A stretch of DNA of 62,022 nt, from positions 1 through 62,022 of the forward strand of contig JAKISX010000003.1 of assembly GCA_021648405.1 (NCBI GenBank). Reading direction: 5' to 3'. Below the pieces are notes generated by a model. It was not told the DNA's origin, made no database searches, and saw only the letters and a program-made list of their open reading frames with translations. Positions within the stretch are counted from its first letter, which is position 1. Each line of letters opens with the position of its first letter. The DNA comes from Sulfurimonas sp. (lineage in GTDB: Bacteria > Campylobacterota > Campylobacteria > Campylobacterales > Sulfurimonadaceae). This document shows, piece after piece, positions 1-9,514 of the stretch. A program made the translations under genes and the position numbers.

Positions 1-402
<402 letters not shown>

Positions 403-1018
403 TTGTCTGTTTCCTTGAAACGGAACTAGTCCCGTTTCAATTCCTTGCACTAAAGCTTCAAGCAAAGCTTGAAAGATAGTGTTTAGAACTTTTGTGAAAC
501 TTTAATCAAGTAAAGTACTTATTGCTAAGTATTACTGATCTTTTGCCCAAGAATTAAAATTCATTGGCTTTGTTGTTTATAGTCTAGTCTTTAACTGCTT
601 AAGTAGTTAATAACTCGACTGTATAGTATCTATTACTATAAGGGAACTAAATATATAAATATATCTAGTAACTTACAGAATAGACGGTTGTTGTTATTGT
701 GTTTATAAAGTAAACTTTATATAAACGCTAACTGTATTCTTTCGTTAGTCATTCATCTGTTTACTTGCTTAGTTTTCAATGATCTCAAACATCTTTTTTA
801 AAGTCTCTTAAATTAAAAACTCTTAAAGCCCTAAACATTAGGTCTGTGTGTTTGTGGATGGGAATTATAGAGAAATATTGCTTTATTAGGGCTTAACTTT
901 TGTGGGGAGTTTGGAAATGTTTTTAATTTGTGTGTTTAAATAGTAATAACTCTGCTACTACCATTCTTAATTCAATCGACATCAGTATCCAGCTTAGTCG
1001 ATTTCTTACATAAATTAT

Positions 1019-2335
1019 TTAGTTTATTTTTTCATCTTCTTCTTTAAATTTTTTAAAATATTTTCGCATGATTGTTCCAGCTGGCATACTATCTATTTTT
1101 GAAAAAATTAAATAACTAATAACAGCGTGAGCAATTAAAGTAATAATTAATCCCTCAAAAATACCTACTTTAAAAACCAATAAAGCACAAACGGTTGCGA
1201 GCAGTACAGCATAAGGACCAAAAGTAGCTACATGTAGCAAACCTAAAATCATTTTAGAACCCACAAATGCCATAATAATTGCTAGTGCAAAATATGGTAA
1301 ATGATCTAAATATTGAACATTAAACACAAAGAATGTTATCAATAAACCAATTATCAATACAGAAAACTTAGTATAAGCACCAGCTAAATGATTTGTTGAA
1401 GATTTAGCTAATCCGTCCAAATTTGTCATACCACCGAAAAAACTTGCCCCCATATTTGATACCCAAATCGATAATAAAGAGTTATTTGAATGACAAGGGC
1501 GTTTTAATGGATCAATTTTTTCAATAGCTGCGTTACTCATAACCTGTTCAATAACATCAACCACTGCCAACATTAATGCGAAAAAGATTGCGTACACCCA
1601 CAAATAAACAGAATCAAAATCAGGAATTGGTAAACCAATATTAAAATCCATATCTTCTACTTTTAACATTCTAACATCAAAAAAGAGTGAAGCTGCAATA
1701 CCAAATGCAATTAAAGCAAAGTATGGCAGTGCGGGCTTAGTGCTTTTAAATTTCTTAAATAATCCAAGAAATAAAACAGCTGCTATCGCTGATAGTGCTA
1801 CAACTTGGATACGGGCATCTGTCCAAAATTCTTCACTAACTGTCATGCCAGCTGGTAACATCCACATAAAAGGCAAAAATTTTAATGCTATCTTTAAGCC
1901 AATGCCTGCTAATAAGCCTTCTACTAAATAAGAGGGGACTGCCTTTAATAAATGTCTCTGCCAATCATATTTCCATATAATAGCCTGAAAAGATGATGTC
2001 AAGAAAATAATAAAAGCCATGTTTTCAATGCCAAAAGATGCTACTCCCATAGCAAGAATTGGTGCTAAACCAGCTGCAATTCCTGGAGCACCTATATAAT
2101 TACCTGGGCGAAACCAAGCAAATATAAAGCCTATAAAAGAAGCAAAAGCAACTGTTGCTAAGCCAACTTGGATAGGATAATCAGACATCATTGCTATGCC
2201 AATAGATAATGGGATGGCCATTGTTGCTGTGATAGTACCAGCTTGAATATCACGAATAGCGTATTTAGCAACAAATGCTGCAGAACCATGGTCTACACTC
2301 TGAATCTGCTCAATATTTATATTTTTTTTTGCCAT
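1019..2335 (-). CDS. SulP-family inorganic anion transporter, no STAS domain
   Basis: 438 aa polytopic protein with SulP-like N-terminus (DIQAGTITATMAIPLSIGIAM) and internal NMGASFFGGMTNLDGLAKSSTN segment; ends without a recognisable STAS domain. Confidence 0.75.
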   Translation of the reverse strand: MAKKNINIEQIQSVDHGSAAFVAKYAIRDIQAGTITATMAIPLSIGIAMMSDYPIQVGLATVAFASFIGFIFAWFRPGNYIGAPGIAAGLAPILAMGVASFGIENMAFIIFLTSSFQAIIWKYDWQRHLLKAVPSYLVEGLLAGIGLKIALKFLPFMWMLPAGMTVSEEFWTDARIQVVALSAIAAVLFLGLFKKFKSTKPALPYFALIAFGIAASLFFDVRMLKVEDMDFNIGLPIPDFDSVYLWVYAIFFALMLAVVDVIEQVMSNAAIEKIDPLKRPCHSNNSLLSIWVSNMGASFFGGMTNLDGLAKSSTNHLAGAYTKFSVLIIGLLITFFVFNVQYLDHLPYFALAIIMAFVGSKMILGLLHVATFGPYAVLLATVCALLVFKVGIFEGLIITLIAHAVISYLIFSKIDSMPAGTIMRKYFKKFKEEDEKIN

Positions 2336-2609
2336 TTTTATTTACCTATTCTTTATTATTTTTTAAATATATTTTCTATTTTCATTATAAATATTAGATT
2401 TTAGTATATTATAATATCACTTATAAACAAAACAACTTAGCACCATCATTTTTTTTTACCTTAAACTGTTACTTTACCCCACATTTTTAAGATGTTATTA
2501 GTTTTTTTCTTGAAGTAATGCCAATGCGAGGTTTTAAAGGTGCCCATATGTAATTTAGTTTAAAAATATATTTATATCCTAATATATTTTTAAACTAATT
2601 ATTATATAT

Positions 2610-2635
2610 AAAGACTCGAGATAACTCGAGTCTTT
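2610..2635. terminator. Hairpin AAAGACTCGAG-ATAA-CTCGAGTCTTT downstream of the nar operon
   Basis: Perfect 11-bp inverted repeat 17 nt past the narK stop, with T/A-rich flanks on both strands. Confidence 0.7.
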
Positions 2636-2651
2636 ATTATTTTTTATAGAA

Positions 2652-4208
2652 TTAACACTTAATTTCAGAGTTCTTTCTATCATAGTAATAAATATTTAAT
2701 ACCAAACAAACTATATAGTAAACAACAAAGCCGTAGATTGCATATTCAGCATGCCCAGCTTTAATTTGTTGACCAAATAATTTAGGCATAATGAAAGCAC
2801 CATATGCACCAATAGCAGCTGTCCAACCTAATACAGGACCAGCTTGTACTTTGTTAAAGATGTATGGAATAGATCTAAATGTAGAACCATTACCAATACC
2901 AGTACCAGCAAATAAGAACATGAATCCCCAAAAGAATGGCCACCAAAATTGTTCAGCAGCAGCAGCAGCGCCTTCAACAGCAGCAACTTCTCTAGCTTGT
3001 ACAATAAAGTAAGCAACAAATAAAGCAGATACAACTTGAAGTATAGTACTCCATGTAGTAACTCTAGCACCACTTCCTATTTTATCTGACAACCAACCAC
3101 CTAAAGGTCTAATTAGAGCACCAACTAATGGCCCTAAGAATGCATATGCAAATGGGTTAATTTCACCTTGAAAAATATCTTGAATAAGTTTAGGGAAAGA
3201 TGCAGCATATCCAATAAATGATCCAAATGTCATTACATAAATAATAGTCATAATCCATGTGTGCTTATTTCCAAATATTGCAAATTGCTTATCGATATTT
3301 TCTTTTAATTCGCCAGGTGATAGGTACTTCATTAATGCTAATGCAATAATTACAACTGTAGGAAGAACTATCCACATGTTAACTTTTAATCCGATTAACA
3401 TATATGCACCAATACCAGCAGCTATAATACCAAATATTAATAATAAAATAGTTTTACTAAGTTCACCAACAATATTACCAAGTTTTGGTGTAGCTGATTT
3501 AAGGTTATTCATACCAAAGAATGCAGCAATAGCTGTAATACCAATCAATGGTACCCATACCCATGCAGCATCTTGAATATAAACAATTTTTTCAGTACCT
3601 GGCATTTGCATACCTGAACTAAACGCACCACCAGCAAGCATTAATGGAATTAAGAATTGCATTGTACTTACCCCTAAGTTACCAAGACCAGCATTTAAGC
3701 CTAACGAAGTTCCTTGTACCTTTTTAGGAAAAAAGTAAGAGATATTTGACATTGAAGATGAGAAGTTACCACCACCAAAACCAGATGTTGCAGCAAGTAC
3801 TGCTAAAACAGCATAAGAGACATCTTTATCTCCCATAGCCCAACCAGCACCAAATGCAGGAATTAAAAGAAGAGCTGTTGTAAAGAAAATAACATTTCTA
3901 CCACCACCAATACTAATTAAAAATGTATTTGGAATCCTAAGTGTTGCACCTGCTAGACCTGCTACCGCCGGTAATGTCCAAAGCATTGCATTTACTTGTG
4001 CCCAATCTTCAGGTGTTTGAGGATTCATACCTAATGTGAATCCCATTTTTTTCATTTGTACAATAAGCATACCCCACATTAACCATACCGAGAAAGCTAG
4101 TAATAGTGCAGGAATTGAAATCCAAAGATTTTTAGTAGCTATACTTTTACCCTCTTTATCCCAAAACTTTTCGTCTTCAACATCCCATTTTTCTATGTTA
4201 ATTGCCAT
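2652..4208 (-). CDS. narK: NarK-type nitrate/nitrite transporter (MFS)
   Basis: 518 aa MFS; GFGGGNFSSSMSNISYFFPKKVQGTSLGLNAGLGNLG nitrate-signature region; located in the nar operon. Confidence 0.88.
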   Translation of the reverse strand: MAINIEKWDVEDEKFWDKEGKSIATKNLWISIPALLLAFSVWLMWGMLIVQMKKMGFTLGMNPQTPEDWAQVNAMLWTLPAVAGLAGATLRIPNTFLISIGGGRNVIFFTTALLLIPAFGAGWAMGDKDVSYAVLAVLAATSGFGGGNFSSSMSNISYFFPKKVQGTSLGLNAGLGNLGVSTMQFLIPLMLAGGAFSSGMQMPGTEKIVYIQDAAWVWVPLIGITAIAAFFGMNNLKSATPKLGNIVGELSKTILLLIFGIIAAGIGAYMLIGLKVNMWIVLPTVVIIALALMKYLSPGELKENIDKQFAIFGNKHTWIMTIIYVMTFGSFIGYAASFPKLIQDIFQGEINPFAYAFLGPLVGALIRPLGGWLSDKIGSGARVTTWSTILQVVSALFVAYFIVQAREVAAVEGAAAAAEQFWWPFFWGFMFLFAGTGIGNGSTFRSIPYIFNKVQAGPVLGWTAAIGAYGAFIMPKLFGQQIKAGHAEYAIYGFVVYYIVCLVLNIYYYDRKNSEIKC

Positions 4209-4860
4209 ATTTTTGTTCCTTATTAAGACTATCTAACATCTCTGTTAGTTCTTCGTTTGAAAGATTATTATGTGCATAGTTAAAGATAATTGTATCTTCT
4301 CTATAAATATGCACTCTTAATAACTCCACCAATTCTTTTGCTTGAACCACCGCTGCATCCAAAATAATAATACGAGATCTTTCATCAGGTATTCTTGAAA
4401 ATAATGCAAATAAATTAAAAGTGACTGCTGATAATTGTAATGCTTTTGTATGTTCATCTTCTAAAACATCAATAGCATTAAAAAAATCACCACTTTTTGA
4501 GTGATCACCTGTTTCATTCATTATCCTACTAATAGTAGGGAAAATTGTTTTTTCTTCTTCTAAATTATGTTCTCTAACTTTTTCATCAAAAAAAGTATAA
4601 AATTCTAACAGTCTTTTATTGACTTCTTTATCAACCTTACCACTTTCAATCATGGCAAGCGTTTCTTCAAAATTAACTAATATATTGTCATAATCTCTAT
4701 GATCATCCGTAAATTTTTGTAATAGAGGATGCAAATCCTCATAAGGGACCTGCTCATCTATTTTAGGTGGATTATATGCTTCTGGAGGAGAATAAGGCGA
4801 AGCCCCTCCTCCATCATTTATTTCCACCTCTGTTTCATTATTTGTTAAACTAAAATCCAT
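4198..4860 (-). CDS. Hemerythrin (HHE) cation-binding domain protein
   Basis: HPLLQKFTDDHRDYDNIL, EHNLEEEKTIFP, DEHTKAL and HIYREDTIIF motifs; overlaps the downstream narK by 11 nt. Confidence 0.8.
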   Translation of the reverse strand: MDFSLTNNETEVEINDGGGASPYSPPEAYNPPKIDEQVPYEDLHPLLQKFTDDHRDYDNILVNFEETLAMIESGKVDKEVNKRLLEFYTFFDEKVREHNLEEEKTIFPTISRIMNETGDHSKSGDFFNAIDVLEDEHTKALQLSAVTFNLFALFSRIPDERSRIIILDAAVVQAKELVELLRVHIYREDTIIFNYAHNNLSNEELTEMLDSLNKEQKYGN

Positions 4861-4886
4861 ATTTCTCCTTTGTATAAATAAATTAT

Positions 4887-6356
4887 TTATTTATTTATTA
4901 TTTTTTTATCGGTAGTATCTTTTAATAGCCACCACATACCTAAGAATGTAATGAATACCATAAATGCCCATGCACTAGACCAAAGCCCTGTGTAAGTTAG
5001 TAGATACCCGAATATTATTGGTGTGAAAAAACCACCAAGACCACCAAGGACTCCTACTATACCACCTACCATACCAACATCATCTGGATATTGTTCTGGA
5101 ATATATTTATAGACAGCTGCCTTACCAATACCCCAAATTGCACCGATAAGAATTACTAATACTGCAAAAATCCAAACATTTGCTTGAAATGATATTCTTG
5201 TAGTACCTTTAATTAGAAGTTGTTTTTTCTTAACTTTATCACCAACTTTAACAACAGCTTCTTGCCATGATTTTTTAATTGGAAAGATATGCATATCTTC
5301 GCTATCAATTTCATTTATTTCATCTTCTGCTGTTTTTGGTGAAAATTTATACACTCTTTTACCAACTGTTACAGAATTTTCAGTAACCTCTGTAACAATT
5401 CCAGGAATTTTGGCTATAACACCTTTACCTGGTGAGAATGCCTCAACCTTTGGTACCATTAACATTGCACTAATCACTAATGAACTAACAAGCACCCAAA
5501 CCATAACTTTTCTTCCACCATAAATATCTGATAACCATCCACCAAAGGCACGAATAACACCAGAAGGAAAACTGAATGCTGCGGCAAATAAACCAGCTGT
5601 TACTAGTGGTAAATAATATACATTAACAAAATACGGAACTAACCATTGAGAAAATGCAACAAAACAACCAAATACTAGAAAGTACCATAAACCATATTTC
5701 CATACTACAGGGTCTTTGAGTGGTTTCATCATTTGCATCATTGTTTTTTTAGAAGCTGATGTTTTTTTGTTTTCTGTACCTATTAAAAATATTACAGCTG
5801 TAGCTAATAACATAATTGAATAATAAACTGGGAGCATTCTCCAACCATCTGGATTATCTCCAGCTGTTAAACTTAGTAATATTGTAGGAGCCAATAACGC
5901 TGTACCTGCAGCACCTGCATTTCCTGCACCAAATATACCTAATGCAAAACCTTGATTTTTCTTAGGATACCAAACTGAAGTAAAAGCGATACCAACAGCA
6001 AATGTAGCCCCAGTAAGACCAAATCCAAAACTACACCATGCATATTCTGTAAAAGTTTCTGCTTTAGATAATAAATACATAGGAATTGCAGATATTGCAA
6101 GAGTTCCAGCAAATATATATTTACCGCCGAATTTATCAGTTAGCATACCTGCAGGAAGTCTCATTAGTGCACCTGTTAATACAGGAATACCCATTAACCA
6201 ACCAATTTCTACAGCATTCCAATCAAATATTTCGTTACTTACTAAAAAAGTAACTAATACACCATTTAGTAGCCATGCTGAAAATGCTACTGTAAATGCA
6301 AATGTGTTAAAAAATAACATTCTATGAGATTTGCTAGTTGCTACTTTTACATGCAT
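4887..6356 (-). CDS. narK: NarK-type nitrate transporter (MFS) with a large inserted soluble segment
   Basis: 489 aa; GIPVLTGALMRLPAGMLTDKFGGK and GGWLSDIYGGRK MFS motifs; about 85-90 aa hydrophilic insert between predicted late TM helices. Confidence 0.85.
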   Translation of the reverse strand: MHVKVATSKSHRMLFFNTFAFTVAFSAWLLNGVLVTFLVSNEIFDWNAVEIGWLMGIPVLTGALMRLPAGMLTDKFGGKYIFAGTLAISAIPMYLLSKAETFTEYAWCSFGFGLTGATFAVGIAFTSVWYPKKNQGFALGIFGAGNAGAAGTALLAPTILLSLTAGDNPDGWRMLPVYYSIMLLATAVIFLIGTENKKTSASKKTMMQMMKPLKDPVVWKYGLWYFLVFGCFVAFSQWLVPYFVNVYYLPLVTAGLFAAAFSFPSGVIRAFGGWLSDIYGGRKVMVWVLVSSLVISAMLMVPKVEAFSPGKGVIAKIPGIVTEVTENSVTVGKRVYKFSPKTAEDEINEIDSEDMHIFPIKKSWQEAVVKVGDKVKKKQLLIKGTTRISFQANVWIFAVLVILIGAIWGIGKAAVYKYIPEQYPDDVGMVGGIVGVLGGLGGFFTPIIFGYLLTYTGLWSSAWAFMVFITFLGMWWLLKDTTDKKIINK

Positions 6357-6463
6357 TGTAAATCCTTATAAACTTAATTTTGACTACTAAATATCTAAGG
6401 TAAGAAAAGATAAAGAATAGCAAAATAATTATAAGCTATTCTTTATTAAGGGTGCCTTAAAAT

Positions 6464-7177
6464 TTAGTTATTTTCAGGTCTTTTAATGTCATCCCACTGA
6501 GTTTTAGGATCTCTAATTGTTTTTCTATCCCAGTTCCATCTAACAACTTGCAAAGGTCTAGTAATATAGTGTAAAGGTACTACTAAAAAGTGTACTAATC
6601 TTGTAAATGGAATCAAGAATATAATCAAAAATGCACCAACAACATGCAATTTAAGCAATAAAGGCATTGCAGCCATTGCTACTACATCTGGAGAAAAAGC
6701 AAATAGTGACCATAAATAAGGTGCCATGTTAGATGCATACCATCCTGAACCCCATCTTAACTCGATTGCTACTAATATTCCAACTACAAACTGAGCAATA
6801 AGTAAAATTTCAATCAATAAATCCATTTTATTCGTTACCATTTTTACTCTATCGTTTGTAACTCTTCTAATAAATAAAAATACAAGTCCAATAAGTCCAA
6901 GGAAAGCAAAAATTAATCCTCCAATTTCCAAGTATACTAAACTCATACCACCGAAAGATGTGTAGAATGATGGGAATATAAATCCAACTAAGTGTGCTAA
7001 AAATACAACTATTATTCCGATGTGAAAAGGAACAGATGCTGAATAAAGCTTTTTACCTTCTAGTAGTTGTGAAGATAAAGATGAATATTTAAATCCAGTC
7101 TTGTATCTAAAAATTGTTCCTACTAAAAAAATCACTAAAGCAACATAAGGAAATGCGCCAAATAATATTACGTCCAT
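6464..7177 (-). CDS. narI: Respiratory nitrate reductase gamma subunit (cytochrome b)
   Basis: 237 aa membrane protein with paired His residues (FHIGIIVVFLAH; LKLHVVGAF...RLVHFLVVPLHYITRP); operon position. Confidence 0.93.
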   Translation of the reverse strand: MDVILFGAFPYVALVIFLVGTIFRYKTGFKYSSLSSQLLEGKKLYSASVPFHIGIIVVFLAHLVGFIFPSFYTSFGGMSLVYLEIGGLIFAFLGLIGLVFLFIRRVTNDRVKMVTNKMDLLIEILLIAQFVVGILVAIELRWGSGWYASNMAPYLWSLFAFSPDVVAMAAMPLLLKLHVVGAFLIIFLIPFTRLVHFLVVPLHYITRPLQVVRWNWDRKTIRDPKTQWDDIKRPENN

Positions 7178-7206
7178 ATTAAACTCCTTTGTTTAATTTT
7201 AATTTA

Positions 7207-7935
7207 TTAACAAGTAGAACAGCCACTACCCATTGTACCACCTACATCAAATGTAGGACCACAACTAGTATTGGAGCTCTTTTTACCTTCTTCAACTTCA
7301 AGTTCACTACTTAAAAAGCCAAAAAAACTTGTATCTCCAAATGGTTTATTTTCTTTGATTAACTCAAAGTCTGTATCTAAAACCAAATAGATAGCTTTTA
7401 TAAGATGCATAAACATTGCCAAAGGAACATCTGGAACTATTAATGTTTTGTATTGTTTTTTATACAAAGCATCTTTTTGTTCCATACTTGAGGGAGTGAA
7501 CTCCTTCATCATGTTCTCTACAGCAGGGGCAATCATTAGTCTTACTAACTCTTTAATTGTTTCTTGATTTTTCATTTTTGAAATTAATCTCAAAACATTT
7601 GTTAAATGATCAGACAATTCATGTCCGCAGTCATTATTAACAGCAGCATGTTCTTGACTTAACCCAACCATAACATCACCCCTAGTATAATCATCACCGT
7701 AAAGAAGGTACCCTATCTCTAATGAAGTAACTGCTTGGACTTCGAAAGATTTTGTATAAATCTCTTGAAGTTGATAAATATCCTTTGGAATAAGCTTTTC
7801 AAACTTTTCCAATTCTTCCAAAGCACTATCATATTTACCTGCTAAAACAGTTTTTACCTCTGCTATTGCTTCGTAATAGTTTTGAGCTGGGTAATCAAAT
7901 AGTAATGAAAATTTTGCATAATGATCTAAATTCAC
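7207..7935 (-). CDS. narJ: Nitrate reductase molybdenum cofactor assembly chaperone
   Basis: 242 aa, NarJ-like (DYTRGDVMVGLSQEH), between narH and narI; Cys-rich C-terminal tail. Confidence 0.88.
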   Translation of the reverse strand: MNLDHYAKFSLLFDYPAQNYYEAIAEVKTVLAGKYDSALEELEKFEKLIPKDIYQLQEIYTKSFEVQAVTSLEIGYLLYGDDYTRGDVMVGLSQEHAAVNNDCGHELSDHLTNVLRLISKMKNQETIKELVRLMIAPAVENMMKEFTPSSMEQKDALYKKQYKTLIVPDVPLAMFMHLIKAIYLVLDTDFELIKENKPFGDTSFFGFLSSELEVEEGKKSSNTSCGPTFDVGGTMGSGCSTC

Positions 7936-7937
7936 TA

Positions 7938-9485
7938 CTAAATCCCTCTTGCTGGCTTATCTAAGAAACCAAATCCTGTACTACCTTTAACATCAGATGT
8001 TGACTCAAGCATCTCGATAGCTTCTTCTCTGTGTGCTGCTGGAATTACAAATCTATCATCAAACTTAGCTAATGAAGTCATCTGATAGATAGCTTCTGCA
8101 GTAGCTGGATTAAGTCCACAATCACTTAATGCTGCATTTGATTTCGCTTCTGAAATATCACCAACAGTAAGATGTCTTCTATAAACTCTTACAGCCATTA
8201 ACTTTTTAAGCTTGTCGGCCATTAGTGATTCGTCGCCATTGCTAAATAAGTTAGCCATATATTTAAGTGGCATTCTCATATTATCAATAGATCCAAAAAT
8301 TTCATCTATACTTGTATCGTATAACCACTTATCATCCCAAGCTTTTGCTTTAGAGTTAAGAGTTGAAAGATCTTTAGAGTTTTCACTAATTGATGCCATA
8401 ACTGGTAACATTGGTGGAACATAAAATAAGTTAGGCAGTGTTCTGAACTCCGCATGTAGTGGGAGTGCAATTTTCCATTCTTTTACAAACTTATAAACTG
8501 GTGACTCTTGAGCTGCTTTAATAGTTGAATCTGCTACGCCATTTTGTTGAGCTGCTTTAATCACTCTAGGATCAAAAGGATCAAGATATATATCCATATG
8601 CTCATCAATTAAGCTACTATCACTTGCTGATGCTGTTGATTGAATTTTATCTGCATCGTATAACAATACACCTAAGTATCTGATTCTACCAACACAAGAG
8701 TGCATACAAGCTGGTGCTAATCCTGATTCAATTCTTGGAAAACATAATAAACATTTTTCAGACTTACCTGTACTCCAGTTATAGTATGTTTTCTTATAAG
8801 GACATGCAGTTACACACATTCTCCAAGCTCTACATACATTTTGATCAATTAAAACAACACCATCTTCACCTCTTTTATAGATAGCTCCTGATGGACATGA
8901 AGCTACACAAGCCGGATTTAGACAGTGATTACAAATACGAGGTAAATAATAAAACGCTATTTGCTCTAACTGAAACATTGCTTCTTGCTCTGTTGCAGAA
9001 AGATTGTGTAAATTTGGATCTTTTCTAGCATGCTCAGGAGTTCCGCTTAAATCATCATCCCAGTTTGGACCCATTTTAATATCAATAGGCTTACCAGTAA
9101 TTAGTGAAACTGGTCTAGCTGTTGGTTGAATATCCATCTGTGGTGATTCTGTTAAATCTAAATACTTATAAGTAAATGGCTCATAGTAATCATCTATTAC
9201 CGGAAGATTAGGATTATGAAATATATTCAGTAATCCTTTCATCTTACCAGCACCTTTTAGTGAGATGTCTCCAGAACTACTTCTGTCCCATCCACCTTTA
9301 TATATATCTTGGTCTTCCCATTTAGTAGGGTAACCAGTTCCCGGTTTAGTTTCAACATTGTTGAACCACATATATTCAGCACCTTTACGGTCTGTCCATA
9401 TATTTTTACATGCAACTGTACAAGTGTGGCAACCTAGACATTTATCTAGGTGAAAAACCATCGACATTTGTGATCTTACATCCAT
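7938..9485 (-). CDS. narH: Respiratory nitrate reductase beta subunit (Fe-S)
   Basis: 515 aa; four Cys clusters including CLGCHTCTVACKNIW, CNHCLNPACVASCPSGAI, CRAWRMCVTACPYKK, CLLCFPR. Confidence 0.97.
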   Translation of the reverse strand: MDVRSQMSMVFHLDKCLGCHTCTVACKNIWTDRKGAEYMWFNNVETKPGTGYPTKWEDQDIYKGGWDRSSSGDISLKGAGKMKGLLNIFHNPNLPVIDDYYEPFTYKYLDLTESPQMDIQPTARPVSLITGKPIDIKMGPNWDDDLSGTPEHARKDPNLHNLSATEQEAMFQLEQIAFYYLPRICNHCLNPACVASCPSGAIYKRGEDGVVLIDQNVCRAWRMCVTACPYKKTYYNWSTGKSEKCLLCFPRIESGLAPACMHSCVGRIRYLGVLLYDADKIQSTASASDSSLIDEHMDIYLDPFDPRVIKAAQQNGVADSTIKAAQESPVYKFVKEWKIALPLHAEFRTLPNLFYVPPMLPVMASISENSKDLSTLNSKAKAWDDKWLYDTSIDEIFGSIDNMRMPLKYMANLFSNGDESLMADKLKKLMAVRVYRRHLTVGDISEAKSNAALSDCGLNPATAEAIYQMTSLAKFDDRFVIPAAHREEAIEMLESTSDVKGSTGFGFLDKPARGI

Positions 9486-9514
9486 TCTATTCTCCTTAAT
9501 TATATTTTGTGTGC

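Noticed and set aside
405-1018. tRNA genes near the rRNA operon
   Set aside because: No cloverleaf or T-loop/acceptor signature seen in this interval by eye
2791-3576. Several short ORFs within narK on both strands
   Set aside because: Shadow ORFs; the narK frame is complete and motif-supported
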